NCBI GenBank assembly: GCA_002410715.1
Contig: DHOG01000163.1
Span: forward strand, 17,022-44,539
Source of the DNA: Ruminococcaceae bacterium UBA5396
GTDB lineage: Bacteria > Bacillota > Clostridia > Oscillospirales > Acutalibacteraceae
Direction: 5' to 3'
Length of the DNA stretch: 27,518 bases
Position numbers and translations under genes: made by a program. Positions 5,998-14,596 of this stretch are shown piece by piece (position 1 is the stretch's first letter; each line of letters begins with the position of its first letter). The notes under the pieces were generated by a model. That model was not told the origin of the DNA. It ran no database searches and saw nothing but the letters and a program-made list of their open reading frames with translations.

Positions 5998-8031
5998 TTG
6001 CCGAATCAGAACACGAGCGATTCTTTTGTGGATATGTTTATTTTTGAATCTTCGCAAAATATCGAGCTGTTGGAGCAAATTGTATTAGATAATGATAATA
6101 ACGACGTATTTTCAGAAGATGCTCTAAATGAGATTTTTAGAGTTGTCCATACCATCAAAGGCTCATCAGCAATGATGCTTTACAATGGCATATCATCGAT
6201 TTCACACAAGCTTGAGGATCTTTTTTTCTATATTAGAGAGCATGAAGGCATTCACTATGACTGCTCAGCACTATCTGACCTGGTTCTTGAAGTAATTGAC
6301 TTTATTAAGATTGAGCTTGAAAAACTGCGAATAGGAAATGAGCCGGATGGTGATTCTAAAGAGTTAGAAGTCAGTATTGCGGGTTTCCTGTCTAATCTGA
6401 AATCAGAGCATCAGGCATCAGCATCCGATCAAGCATCGGTATCACCCAACAAAAAAAATATTGTGGTTACGGACAGACTCGAAAAATCGGGAAATATGTA
6501 TGAGGCAACCATATTCTTTGAAGAGGGTTGCCAGATGGAGAATATACGTGCATTTGATGTGATTCATAAATTGAATAGCATCGCTACCGATATCAGTCAT
6601 GTTCCGGAAGAATTGATTGAGAATGATCAGTCAACAGAGATTATTATCAAAAATGGGTTTAAAGTATCATTTAGATCAGAAAAGGAATACCAAGAAATCA
6701 AAAAAATACTGCTACAGACTTTGTTTCTAAAAGATCTTACGGTCAAGGAGATCTCAAGCCCGGAGGAAACAGTAAAAGAAACAGCTGATGAGAATACAAA
6801 AACGGCGATACAGCAGAAAAGTCAGAAAAAAGATATCAGCGAGAATCAAGTCCCACTGTCGAGTAGTATAATCAGTGTTAATATAGAAAAGCTTGACAAG
6901 CTGCTGGATTTGGCAGGTGAGATGGTAATCGCAGAAGCCATGCTCACCCATAACCCAGATTTAAACGGGTTGGAGCTTCCCAATTTCACAAAAACAGCCC
7001 AGCACTTCAGGAAGATAATTGATGAACTTCAGGACCTGATCATGTCCACCAGAATGGTGCCGTTGACGATTACCTTTCAAAAAATGAACAGAATTGTTCA
7101 TGATATGAATAAAAAACTTAACAAGAATACGCGGCTTGTTCTGGTCGGTGAGGATACCGAGGTTGATAAGAATATCATTGAACGTGTTTCAGATCCCTTG
7201 ATGCATCTTGTCAGAAACTCGATCGATCATGGAATTGAGTCCAAAGAGATTAGACTTCAAAAGGGAAAACCCGAAATAGGTACAGTCACCCTAGAAGCAA
7301 GAAATGAAGGCAGCGATGTTTTGATTATAATCAGGGATGACGGAAAAGGGTTTGACAAAGATAGCATACTGAACCATGCAAAAAAGAAGGGTCTTCTCTT
7401 TAAACCGGAGGAAGAGATGGCCGAAAAGGAGATATTCTCGCTGATTTTTATGCCCGGATTCTCCACCAAGGATAAAGTTACCCAGTATTCCGGCAGAGGC
7501 GTCGGAATGGATGTAGTAATGAAAAACATACAGGCAATTGGCGGAACGGTTAATATTGAAAGTAAGGTAGATGTGGGATCTGTAATAACAATTAAGATTC
7601 CGTTGACATTAGCAATTATAACCGGCTTGAACATCCAGGTAGGCGATTCAATTTATACAATTCCGATTAAAGAAGTAAGGGAATCATTCCGGCCAAAAAA
7701 ATCGGATATCATTGTGGATCCTGACGGTAATGAAATGATTATGGTGAGAAAAGAATGTTATCCGATATTCAGAGTTCATAGACAATTCTGCATTGAAACA
7801 GATATTCAGGATTTTGAAGATGGAATATTTGTAATGGTGGAGCATGACAATAAATTTATGTGCTTGTTTGTCGATCAGCTATTAGGGCAGCAGCAAGTGG
7901 TGGTAAAGGCCTTACCCGCTTATATAACAAAACTAAAAAAAATCAGCTGCATTGCCGGCTGCACGTTGCTTGGTGACGGCAGTATCAGTCTTATCATAAG
8001 TGTCAGGGATTTGTTAAGCACAAATCAATAA
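5998..8031 (+). CDS. cheA: Chemotaxis histidine kinase CheA
   Basis: CheA autophosphorylates in response to receptors and phosphorylates CheY and CheB. The 677-residue protein has the full five-domain order. P1 Hpt has His51 in VHTIKGSSAMM. A P2 response-regulator binding domain lies at about 155-255. P3 dimerisation starts near ISVNIEKLDKLLDLAGEMV (about 291). The P4 ATPase has N-box HLVRNSIDHGIE (about 401), DDGKGFD and GRGVGMDVV. A CheW-like P5 runs from about 541 to the end. Start is TTG 5998: AGGGGGG (5985-5991) is 6 bases upstream, while the next in-frame ATG (6034) lacks a site and would trim P1. Acidic, glutamine-rich linkers flank P2. It is in the operon 23 bases after cheY. Confidence 0.96.
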   Translation: MPNQNTSDSFVDMFIFESSQNIELLEQIVLDNDNNDVFSEDALNEIFRVVHTIKGSSAMMLYNGISSISHKLEDLFFYIREHEGIHYDCSALSDLVLEVIDFIKIELEKLRIGNEPDGDSKELEVSIAGFLSNLKSEHQASASDQASVSPNKKNIVVTDRLEKSGNMYEATIFFEEGCQMENIRAFDVIHKLNSIATDISHVPEELIENDQSTEIIIKNGFKVSFRSEKEYQEIKKILLQTLFLKDLTVKEISSPEETVKETADENTKTAIQQKSQKKDISENQVPLSSSIISVNIEKLDKLLDLAGEMVIAEAMLTHNPDLNGLELPNFTKTAQHFRKIIDELQDLIMSTRMVPLTITFQKMNRIVHDMNKKLNKNTRLVLVGEDTEVDKNIIERVSDPLMHLVRNSIDHGIESKEIRLQKGKPEIGTVTLEARNEGSDVLIIIRDDGKGFDKDSILNHAKKKGLLFKPEEEMAEKEIFSLIFMPGFSTKDKVTQYSGRGVGMDVVMKNIQAIGGTVNIESKVDVGSVITIKIPLTLAIITGLNIQVGDSIYTIPIKEVRESFRPKKSDIIVDPDGNEMIMVRKECYPIFRVHRQFCIETDIQDFEDGIFVMVEHDNKFMCLFVDQLLGQQQVVVKALPAYITKLKKISCIAGCTLLGDGSISLIISVRDLLSTNQ

Positions 8032-8075
8032 AATGAACAATTTTTGATGCTGTATTATGTATGGGGGATAGTGTG

Positions 8076-10034
8076 ATGAAATGGTTTCGAAATATGAAAA
8101 TTAGTTTAAAGCTGGTGCTTAGCTGGTCATTGCTTCTGCTGGTTATAGTGGGCATTATTGGTTCCATGAGCTTCATATCAGCCTCGGAGAGTCTAAACCA
8201 GAGAATTAATGAAAGTCTCAAAAACCGTGCTGCCGACTACAGTGATTCGGTGGGCAATAGGATTTCGACGTTAAGGGCACAGCTGGAAGGCGTAGCTTAT
8301 AGAGCGACCATACAATCAATGGAGTGGGAAGCGCAGAAACAAATTCTCCAATCAGCTATGGAGGTCTTTGAATACCGCAACATTGGAGTGGCTAATCCAG
8401 ACGGAAATATACGATATGCAGATGATGCAGAAGATAATATATCGGATATGGAATACTTCCAGAAGGCTTTAAACGGAGAATTTGTTATTTCACCGCTTAT
8501 TGAAGATAAGCTTACCAAAGAAAAGGGGTTTACCTTTTCAATCCCTGCTGAAAATAATGGGAACATTGTCGGCGTTGTTGTAGCGGTTGTTGATCATACG
8601 GTTTTCAGTAATATGATTGCAGAAGTGAAAGAGGCTAAAACCGGATATGCCTTTATCTTGAGCAAGGACGGCACCACGATGGCACATTCCAACCAGGAGC
8701 TTGTCATCAATCAAGATAATATTATAGAAATCGCTAAAACAGATGAAACATTACAGCAATTGGCAGAGCTTGAAAAACGAATGATCAACGGTGAAAAGAA
8801 CATCGGTCAATATGAATATAGTGGTGAGATAAAATACATGTCATTTTCACCTGTTCCGGATACGGAGCTATTTTTAGCGGTTACCGCACCCAAGGATGAA
8901 ATGTTCGAAAGTGTCCATACCTTAGCCTTGAGAATTACAATTACATGTATTGTATCGGTTTTGGCAGCTGTTTTTCTTATTTATTTGCTCTCTACTACAA
9001 TTACAAAGCCGGTCAAAAAGCTTTCGGAGGCTGCAGGATTAATTGCAGACGGTGATCTAAATATTGATTTGGAGATCCAATCTTCTGATGAAATTGGTAA
9101 ATTGGCAAAGCTGTTTTTAAAGATGTCCGACAATATTAACGATATCATGACCAATATAGACAGTGCATCTGACCAGGTCTCCTCTGGTGCCAAGCAGGTT
9201 TCAGATTCCAGTATGGCATTGTCACAGGGTGCAACCGAACAAGCAAGCTCTATTGAAGAGCTTACCGCGTCACTGGAGGACATTTCAACACAGACAAAGC
9301 AGAACGCCGAATATGCACAGGAAGCCAATACAATTGTTGAATTAGCCAAAGACAATGCCGAAAAAGGCAACGCGCAAATGAAACACATGCTGATGGCAAT
9401 GAATGAAATCAATGAATCATCAAGTAATATTTCTAAAATCATTAAAGTAATTGATGATATCGCTTTCCAAACCAATATTCTTGCACTGAATGCGGCGGTT
9501 GAAGCGGCGAGAGCAGGGCAGCACGGAAAAGGCTTTGCCGTCGTAGCCGAAGAGGTGAGAAATCTTGCAGCAAGATCGGCAAACGCCGCCAAAGAAACCA
9601 CTTCATTGATTGAAGGTTCCATCAATAAGGTTGAGGATGGTACAAAAATTGCAAATGATACTGCCGATGCGTTGAAAGAGATTGTAGATGGAGTCTCACG
9701 AGTTGCCCAGCTGGTTGGAGAAATTTCTGTTGCATCAAATGAGCAGGCTTCAGGAATCGCTCAGATTAATCAGGGTATTATGCAGGTCTCTGAGGTTGTA
9801 CAGACAAATTCAGCCACAGCAGAAGAAAGCGCTGCTTCAAGCGAAGAGCTTGCTGAACAGGCGGATATGCTCAAGCTACAGGTCAAGAGGCTAAATATCA
9901 GAAAGTCTGTAAACACCGATTTTGATAATTATGGCGGGATGAACCATCAAAACAGTAATGCATACAGTAGCGATGAAAACAGTATATATTCCAATCAAAT
10001 ACAGTTAGACGAAAATGAGTTTGCAAACTTTTAG
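8076..10034 (+). CDS. Methyl-accepting chemotaxis protein with extracellular Cache-type sensor
   Basis: This is a transmembrane chemoreceptor and the only MCP in the window. The 652 residues run: basic N-terminus, TM1 (about 9-31), an extracellular region of about 250 residues with Cache-like pattern ([19 protein letters not shown], then [18 protein letters not shown]), TM2 (about 282-305), HAMP (from [15 protein letters not shown]), and the cytoplasmic signalling helices. The receptor tip is [20 protein letters not shown] followed by [32 protein letters not shown] and [16 protein letters not shown] are probable methylation regions. No C-terminal CheR/CheB tethering pentapeptide is seen. I prefer ATG 8076 to ATG 8061 because GGGGGA (8063-8068) then has a 7-base spacing. 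The ligand is unknown; double-Cache receptors often bind small metabolites. Confidence 0.93.
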   Translation: MKWFRNMKISLKLVLSWSLLLLVIVGIIGSMSFISASESLNQRINESLKNRAADYSDSVGNRISTLRAQLEGVAYRATIQSMEWEAQKQILQSAMEVFEYRNIGVANPDGNIRYADDAEDNISDMEYFQKALNGEFVISPLIEDKLTKEKGFTFSIPAENNGNIVGVVVAVVDHTVFSNMIAEVKEAKTGYAFILSKDGTTMAHSNQELVINQDNIIEIAKTDETLQQLAELEKRMINGEKNIGQYEYSGEIKYMSFSPVPDTELFLAVTAPKDEMFESVHTLALRITITCIVSVLAAVFLIYLLSTTITKPVKKLSEAAGLIADGDLNIDLEIQSSDEIGKLAKLFLKMSDNINDIMTNIDSASDQVSSGAKQVSDSSMALSQGATEQASSIEELTASLEDISTQTKQNAEYAQEANTIVELAKDNAEKGNAQMKHMLMAMNEINESSSNISKIIKVIDDIAFQTNILALNAAVEAARAGQHGKGFAVVAEEVRNLAARSANAAKETTSLIEGSINKVEDGTKIANDTADALKEIVDGVSRVAQLVGEISVASNEQASGIAQINQGIMQVSEVVQTNSATAEESAASSEELAEQADMLKLQVKRLNIRKSVNTDFDNYGGMNHQNSNAYSSDENSIYSNQIQLDENEFANF

Positions 10035-10086
10035 TTTGAAACAGATTTAATATCCCGAGATTTTATATAGGAGAGGGATTGATTAA

Positions 10087-10584
10087 ATGGCCGACGCAAA
10101 AGTGCTTGAACAAATTTCTCAGGAAGAAGACACCCAGAAAGGAAAATTCCTGACATTTAGTTTGGGTAATGAAAGCTATGGAATTGAAATTAAATATGTG
10201 ACAGAAATTATTGGTATCCAGCCTGTAACAGAAGTTCCCGAGTTGCCGGAGTATATAAAGGGAATTATTAATCTTAGAGGAAAGATTATTCCTGTGATGG
10301 ATGTCAGGATTCGCTTTAAAAAGTCTTGTATTGAGTACAATGAAAGAACCTGTATCATTGTAATAGATATCGGTGATATTTCCATTGGACTTATCGTGGA
10401 CAGGGTGGCGGAAGTCCTGAAAATTCCGGACGAGGACATCGCGCAGCCTCCGGATATCAGTAAAACATCGGGAAACAGGTTTATTAAGGGTATTGGTAAA
10501 ACCGATAATGAAATCAAGCTGCTTCTTGATTGCGAAATGTTTTTACAAGAAGATGATATCTTTGCGCTGGAGAATATAGAATAA
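10087..10584 (+). CDS. cheW: Chemotaxis coupling protein CheW
   Basis: CheW couples receptors to CheA in the signalling array. The 165-residue product is a single CheW domain: FLTFSLGNESYGIEIKYVTE, VPELPEYIKGIINLRGKIIP, VMDVRIRF, and GLIVDRVAEVLKIPDEDI. Arg in NLRGK is the conserved interface residue. Short acidic tails flank the domain at both ends (QEEDTQ; LQEDDIFALENIE). A GGAGAGG site lies 8-10 bases before ATG 10087. It follows mcp by 52 bases and is separated from cheR by a 226-base gap that holds a large hairpin. Confidence 0.95.
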   Translation: MADAKVLEQISQEEDTQKGKFLTFSLGNESYGIEIKYVTEIIGIQPVTEVPELPEYIKGIINLRGKIIPVMDVRIRFKKSCIEYNERTCIIVIDIGDISIGLIVDRVAEVLKIPDEDIAQPPDISKTSGNRFIKGIGKTDNEIKLLLDCEMFLQEDDIFALENIE

Positions 10585-10669
10585 CTGATGAATCAGACTA
10601 GTTTAATACATTTTTGAGACAAAAAATATGCCGGATTTAAGGTTGTGAGTTATTACAATTGATCGTACT

Positions 10670-10716
10670 ACATGCATCGCTGAATAGAGTTTTTCTTTAT
10701 TCTGTGATGCATGTTT
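10670..10716 (+). terminator. Large hairpin between cheW and cheR, possible partial terminator
   Basis: A two-part stem: ACATGCATC (10670-10678) pairs perfectly with GATGCATGT (10706-10714), and inside it GAATAGAG (10682-10689) pairs with CTTTATTC (10695-10702) with one wobble, around TTTTT. Three-base internal loops lie on each side. The T-run after it is weak (TTTACTATTT), so it may attenuate, protect or process the operon mRNA rather than end it. The rest of the 226-base gap shows nothing I recognise. Confidence 0.45.
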
Positions 10717-10810
10717 ACTATTTATGGAGTTTAATAAACAATTTATACAATGCGGCGGGTATAAATTGCTGCGCATCACTTCCCCGATAACAGAAAGGAT
10801 CAGACGCAAC

Positions 10811-11620
10811 ATGATAGACATTACAGAGAAAGAATTCATTCAATTCTCACAACTAATTGAGAGCCGTTATGGAATCCATCTAAAAAGTGAAAAAAAGTCT
10901 TTATTAATGGGGAGGCTTCAGAATGTATTGATGAAAAAAAACTTTCATAATTTTACGCAATATTATGATTATATAATTCAGGACAAAACAGGGACGGCTA
11001 CAAATGAGCTTGTTGATAAAATTACCACCAACCACACTTTTTTTCTAAGAGAAAAAGGTCATTTTACGTTTTTTGAAGATGTGGTGTTGCCCTATTTCGA
11101 AAAAACTCTGAAAGACGGTTTCAGAGTTTGGAGTGCCGGATGCTCGTCAGGCGAGGAACCCTATACCTTATCCATGATTTTAAGCGACTTTATTAGCAAC
11201 CATAAAATCCAGAGTGAAGCCAGAATACTTGCAACCGATATTTCTGATAAGGTATTGAATCAAGCCAGAACCGGCGTGTACACAAGTGAAAGCATTGATG
11301 TTCTGCCGAATATGTGGAAGCTTCGTTATTTAAATAAAATTGATCATGAGAAATATGAGTTCAATCAAAGTATTAAGGAAAAAATACTGTTTAAGAAATT
11401 CAACCTAATGAATGATTTCCCATTCAGAAGAAAATTCCATACCATATTTTGCAGAAATGTAATGATTTATTTTGACTATTCTACCAGATCCGAACTTATA
11501 AAAAAGTTCTATGATGCAATCGAAATAGGGGGATATCTTTTTATTGGCCAATCAGAATCAATTATACGAGACAACAATCAGTTTCAATATATAATGCCAT
11601 CGGTGTACAGAAAAGTCTAG
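10811..11620 (+). CDS. cheR: Chemotaxis protein methyltransferase CheR
   Basis: CheR uses S-adenosylmethionine to methylate receptor glutamates. The 269-residue product begins MIDITEKEFIQFSQLIESRY, the N-terminal helical domain. It then has TTNHTFFLREKGHFTFFEDV, the SAM-binding loop VWSAGCSSGEEPYTLSMIL, ILATDISDKVLNQARTGVY, and IFCRNVMIYFD plus GGYLFIGQSESI. Length fits B. subtilis CheR (256). The frame is open back to ATG 10724, but that start lacks a site and adds 29 unrelated residues; ATG 10811 has AAAGGA (10794-10799) 11 bases upstream and matches the family start. cheB follows after 24 bases. Confidence 0.94.
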   Translation: MIDITEKEFIQFSQLIESRYGIHLKSEKKSLLMGRLQNVLMKKNFHNFTQYYDYIIQDKTGTATNELVDKITTNHTFFLREKGHFTFFEDVVLPYFEKTLKDGFRVWSAGCSSGEEPYTLSMILSDFISNHKIQSEARILATDISDKVLNQARTGVYTSESIDVLPNMWKLRYLNKIDHEKYEFNQSIKEKILFKKFNLMNDFPFRRKFHTIFCRNVMIYFDYSTRSELIKKFYDAIEIGGYLFIGQSESIIRDNNQFQYIMPSVYRKV

Positions 11621-11644
11621 GGGAGTCAGAAGAGGGGTAGAGCA

Positions 11645-12670
11645 ATGAATAAAACCAGAAAAATCAGGGTTCTGGTTGTGGATGACAGTCTCGTAAGCAG
11701 GGAGTTTATCGCCAGAGGCATCAACGCTGATCCTGATTTAGAGGTGGTAGCAAAAGCAGGCGATCCTTTTGAAGCGAGAGATAAAATTATTGAGTTTAAT
11801 CCCGATGTAATGACCTGTGATATACAAATGCCGAAGATGGACGGTATTGAATTTATTAGAAGGCTCTTGCCACAGTATCCTTTACCGGTTGTTGTTGTCA
11901 GCTCGGTAAGTAATGCGGTATTTGATGCTTTAAATGCAGGAGCGGTAGAGTTTGTTGCTAAGCCGGAAAATAACGAAAGCATAGACATATTTATCAGCAA
12001 GCTGGTCAAGAAAATAAAAATAGCCTCAAAAGCCAAACTTAGTAATAACAAAGTTTTTTCTGAGAAAAAGCTCACAGCGAGCAGCGTGAAAAGCAAAATA
12101 CATAAAATAGATATGATTGCCATGGGGGCTTCCACCGGCGGGACAGAGGCACTTTATTATGTGATAAAATCTTTGCCAATTGATATTCCGGGAATTGTGG
12201 TTGTCCAGCATATACCGCCGTTGTTCTCAAAGATGTTTGCAGACAGGCTGAATGCTCAGACAGGATTCCAGGTGAAAGAGGCGCAAAACGGAGATTTTAT
12301 TGAGAACGGTTGCGTCTATATTGCTCCCGGACAGCAGAATATTAAAGTGAAAAAGCTTGGCGGGAAATATACAATTACATATTATTCCGGACCCAGCAAA
12401 AGCCGTCATGTTCCTTCTGTTGATGTTTTATTTGAGTCTGTTGCGCAAGCCGCCGGCAATAAAGCAATTGGGGTTATCTTAACCGGGATGGGAAGCGATG
12501 GCTCCAGAGGACTTTTGATGATGAAGTCAAAAGGCTCAAAAACCATCGGCCAGGATGAAGAGTCATCTGTGGTGTACGGTATGCCCAAGGTGGCATATGA
12601 AATCGGTGCTGTCGAAAAAAGGACCAGTCTTCAAAATATTCCGAATACTATTCTGAAGATGCTGGGATAA
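11645..12670 (+). CDS. cheB: Chemotaxis response regulator methylesterase CheB
   Basis: CheB removes methyl groups from receptors and deamidates glutamines. The 341 residues combine an N-terminal receiver (VLVVDDSLVSR, phosphoacceptor Asp59 in VMTCDIQMPKMDG, Lys106 in FVAKPE) and a C-terminal esterase from about 155. The catalytic triad looks intact: Ser163 in MGASTGGTEAL, His189 in VVVQHIPP, Asp285 in GMGSDGSRG. The linker (about 120-152) is basic and serine-rich. It lies between cheR and cheC, so both receptor modification enzymes are encoded together. ATG 11645 is preceded by GAAGAGGGG. Confidence 0.96.
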   Translation: MNKTRKIRVLVVDDSLVSREFIARGINADPDLEVVAKAGDPFEARDKIIEFNPDVMTCDIQMPKMDGIEFIRRLLPQYPLPVVVVSSVSNAVFDALNAGAVEFVAKPENNESIDIFISKLVKKIKIASKAKLSNNKVFSEKKLTASSVKSKIHKIDMIAMGASTGGTEALYYVIKSLPIDIPGIVVVQHIPPLFSKMFADRLNAQTGFQVKEAQNGDFIENGCVYIAPGQQNIKVKKLGGKYTITYYSGPSKSRHVPSVDVLFESVAQAAGNKAIGVILTGMGSDGSRGLLMMKSKGSKTIGQDEESSVVYGMPKVAYEIGAVEKRTSLQNIPNTILKMLG

Positions 12671-12733
12671 AGAATTCTATTGGTTTTAATATAAAAAGCA
12701 TTCCAGCCTGTACACGAAAGGATGGTAACAAGC

Positions 12734-13348
12734 ATGGAAAGTTATGATAGTTTTAATGAGTTACAACGGGATGTTATACGAGAGATAGGTAATATCGGAG
12801 CGGGGAACGCGGCTACCGCACTAGCCGGTATATTAAATAATAAAGTATCCATTACGGTTCCCCAACTGCAGATTATTGATGTTGGAGAGATCGTTTCGGT
12901 GTTAGGTGGGCCGGAACGGGAAGTAGTCGGTGTGCTGGTCAATATGACAGATGATGTGGAAGGGATGCTTCTCTACATCCTGGATGATGAATTTGTTGAA
13001 ATGGTGACAGAGCTGCTTCTGGGCGAACCGTTTGACAACTATAGAAGTATTAACGAAATTGGACTGTCCGCGTTAAAGGAAATCTCCAATATTTTATCCG
13101 GATCCTATATCAATGCCTTGTCTTCTATGACAAATCTGGATATAAGGTTGTCTGCACCTGAAATTGCAATTGATATGGTTGGTGCCATACTGAATTATCC
13201 GGCGGCGCAGTTTGGCGAAATGGGAGATAAGCTACTTTTAATTGAAGAGGATTTTATCAGCGGAGGCAATTCGGTAAAGAGTCATATGCTGATTATGCCG
13301 GATCTGGAATCATTGACTTTAATTTTAAATCGATTAGGTGTTAAATAA
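12734..13348 (+). CDS. cheC: CheY-P phosphatase CheC
   Basis: CheC dephosphorylates CheY-P and also binds CheD, controlling CheD's access to receptors. The 204-residue product has two copies of the active-site pattern [D/S]xxxExxN: Asp13-Glu17-Asn20 in RDVIREIGNIGAGNAATALA and Ser112-Glu116-Asn119 in SALKEISNILSGSYINALSS. That makes it a two-site class I CheC rather than CheX or FliY (no SpoA domain). ATG 12734 is preferred over ATG 12722, because the site GAAAGGA (12716-12722) overlaps the latter. The stop overlaps the cheD start by one base (TAATG), so CheC and CheD are translationally coupled. Confidence 0.95.
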   Translation: MESYDSFNELQRDVIREIGNIGAGNAATALAGILNNKVSITVPQLQIIDVGEIVSVLGGPEREVVGVLVNMTDDVEGMLLYILDDEFVEMVTELLLGEPFDNYRSINEIGLSALKEISNILSGSYINALSSMTNLDIRLSAPEIAIDMVGAILNYPAAQFGEMGDKLLLIEEDFISGGNSVKSHMLIMPDLESLTLILNRLGVK

Positions 13349-13821
13349 TGGGTGAACGCATTATAGTAGGCATATCAGACCAAAAAATTGCAAGCAACCC
13401 CGATGTTTTGGTTTCATATGCGCTGGGTTCCTGTGTAGGAATTTGTATTTATGATAACGTAATGAGGATTGCAGGTTTGGCACATATTCTTTTGCCCGAT
13501 TCCGCAAATAGGCAGGATAACATAAATGTTTATAAATATGCCGATACAGCCATAGAAAGGCTGATTATAAGCATGGAACGGAAGGGGTGTGTTCGATACC
13601 GTTTAACAGCAAAGATATCTGGCGGTGCAAATATGTTCAGCTCCATCGGTAAAAGCGTAGGCGAGAAAAATATTGAAGCTGTTAAGAAAGAGCTGGTAAG
13701 ACTGAGAATCAGGATGATTGCCGAGGATACAGGCGGGAATTTCGGACGAACTCTGGAATTTAATTCTGTCAGCGGTATGCTTCTTGTAAAGTCGATTCAA
13801 AGGGGAAATGTGATAATCTGA
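13348..13821 (+). CDS. cheD: Receptor glutamine deamidase CheD
   Basis: CheD deamidates receptor glutamines and in B. subtilis activates receptors until drawn off by CheC. The 157-residue product shows the catalytic cysteine Cys29 in YALGSCVGICIYD and the histidine His47 in GLAHILLPDS, plus KISGGANMFSS and EDTGGNFGRTLEFNSVSG, all conserved in CheD. It starts at ATG 13348 within the cheC stop. It is the last gene before an internal sigma-28-type promoter, but no terminator follows it, so read-through into the motor genes is likely. Confidence 0.95.
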   Translation: MGERIIVGISDQKIASNPDVLVSYALGSCVGICIYDNVMRIAGLAHILLPDSANRQDNINVYKYADTAIERLIISMERKGCVRYRLTAKISGGANMFSSIGKSVGEKNIEAVKKELVRLRIRMIAEDTGGNFGRTLEFNSVSGMLLVKSIQRGNVII

Positions 13822-13842
13822 TTGGAAACTTGCAGCAACTCT

Positions 13843-13868
13843 TAAATCTTTGCTCATTTTGCCGATAT
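13843..13868 (+). promoter_or_regulatory. Sigma-28-type promoter for the flbD-motAB group
   Basis: TAAA (13843-13846), 15-base spacer, CCGATAT (13862-13868): a full match to the SigD consensus. It starts 22 bases after the cheD stop and lies 37 bases before ATG 13906. It is the best of the three sigma-28-type promoters in the window. Confidence 0.85.
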
Positions 13869-13905
13869 TCTTACTAGAGGCATTATTAGTTAGGAGTTGA
13901 TTAGA

Positions 13906-14286
13906 ATGAAAGTTACAATAGTTTCAAGGCCGAATCCCGACGAGGCTATTGTGCAACTTCAAAAAAATGCTATTATCAGAAAAATCAATGAATTAGAGAA
14001 AAGTTCGGATAATTCAAGCAAATCAAAGATTCGTATCCTTAAGCAAAGAATACAAGATATTGAGCGAAAATACGAAGAGCAGGCTTTACAAGAAAAAAAA
14101 GAGCTGGCCGAGAAGTACAAGCAAACAGAAGTCAACAAAACCGAGAAAAACGCCGGTCTGCTTGAAAGCCGGATTTGCAAGGAAAATGATGAGGTTGGCA
14201 CGGATTTTAACCAGGATTTTTCTGATGAAATCGGTGAGGTTGCAATTGAAACAACGATTGGCACACAACTTGATAAAAGGGTATAA
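13906..14286 (+). CDS. Unrecognised coiled-coil protein, first gene of the motAB group
   Basis: I do not recognise this 126-residue protein. It starts MKVTIVSRPNPDEAIVQLQK and is then highly charged and helical. Residues about 27-80 have a coiled-coil look (INELEKSS, ILKQRIQDIERKYEEQALQE, KKELAEKYKQ). The C-terminal 40 residues are acidic (NDEVGTDFNQDFSDEIGEV). There is no signal peptide, membrane segment or cysteine pattern (one Cys). ATG 13906 has TAGGAG (13891-13896) 9 bases upstream; an in-frame TTG at 13897 is too close to that site. It is the first gene behind a perfect sigma-28-type promoter, 45 bases before flbD, so a role in motility is likely. A chaperone or stator accessory role would be a guess. 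Confidence 0.75.
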   Translation: MKVTIVSRPNPDEAIVQLQKNAIIRKINELEKSSDNSSKSKIRILKQRIQDIERKYEEQALQEKKELAEKYKQTEVNKTEKNAGLLESRICKENDEVGTDFNQDFSDEIGEVAIETTIGTQLDKRV

Positions 14287-14331
14287 CACGTTGAGGATAT
14301 AATACTCTGCAAAAAAGGATGTGGTTGGATT

Positions 14332-14517
14332 ATGATTGAATTAGCCGACTTAACTGAAAAGGTTTTTGTTTTAAACTGTGATCTTATTGAGAGTATTAGC
14401 AGTATACCTGAAACAAAGGTCACTTTGACCAACGGAAAGTACTTCCTTGTAAAGGATACCCCATCCCAGATTATTGAGAAGATTATTGGATACAAAAAAA
14501 GAATAAGGGCCAAATGA
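14332..14517 (+). CDS. flbD: FlbD/SwrD family flagellar protein
   Basis: A 61-residue protein of the FlbD family (SwrD in B. subtilis, where it raises motor torque and is needed for swarming). The match runs the full length: MIELADLTEKVFVLNCDLIE, ISSIPETKVTLTNGKYFLVK, then a helical basic end (IIEKIIGYKKRIRAK). Its place just before motA-motB, 79 bases away, is the usual context of this family. AAGGA (14315-14319) is 12 bases before ATG 14332, a long spacing. The biochemical role of the family is not well understood. Confidence 0.88.
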   Translation: MIELADLTEKVFVLNCDLIESISSIPETKVTLTNGKYFLVKDTPSQIIEKIIGYKKRIRAK

Positions 14518-14596
14518 TACAAACACATCTGTCAATTAGGCATTTTATTGATGCTAAGTATCTTTTGATGCAACCGTATCAAAAGGAGGATTATAT

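Noticed and set aside
8981..9625. 214-codon open frame antisense to the MCP signalling domain
   Set aside because: It is a shadow of the alanine/glutamate-rich MCP coding sequence, with no start signal and repetitive Ser/Ala composition.
10762..10790. TAAA and CCGATAA just before cheR as a fourth sigma-28 promoter
   Set aside because: The spacer is 18 bases instead of 15, and a start would fall inside the cheR ribosome binding site.
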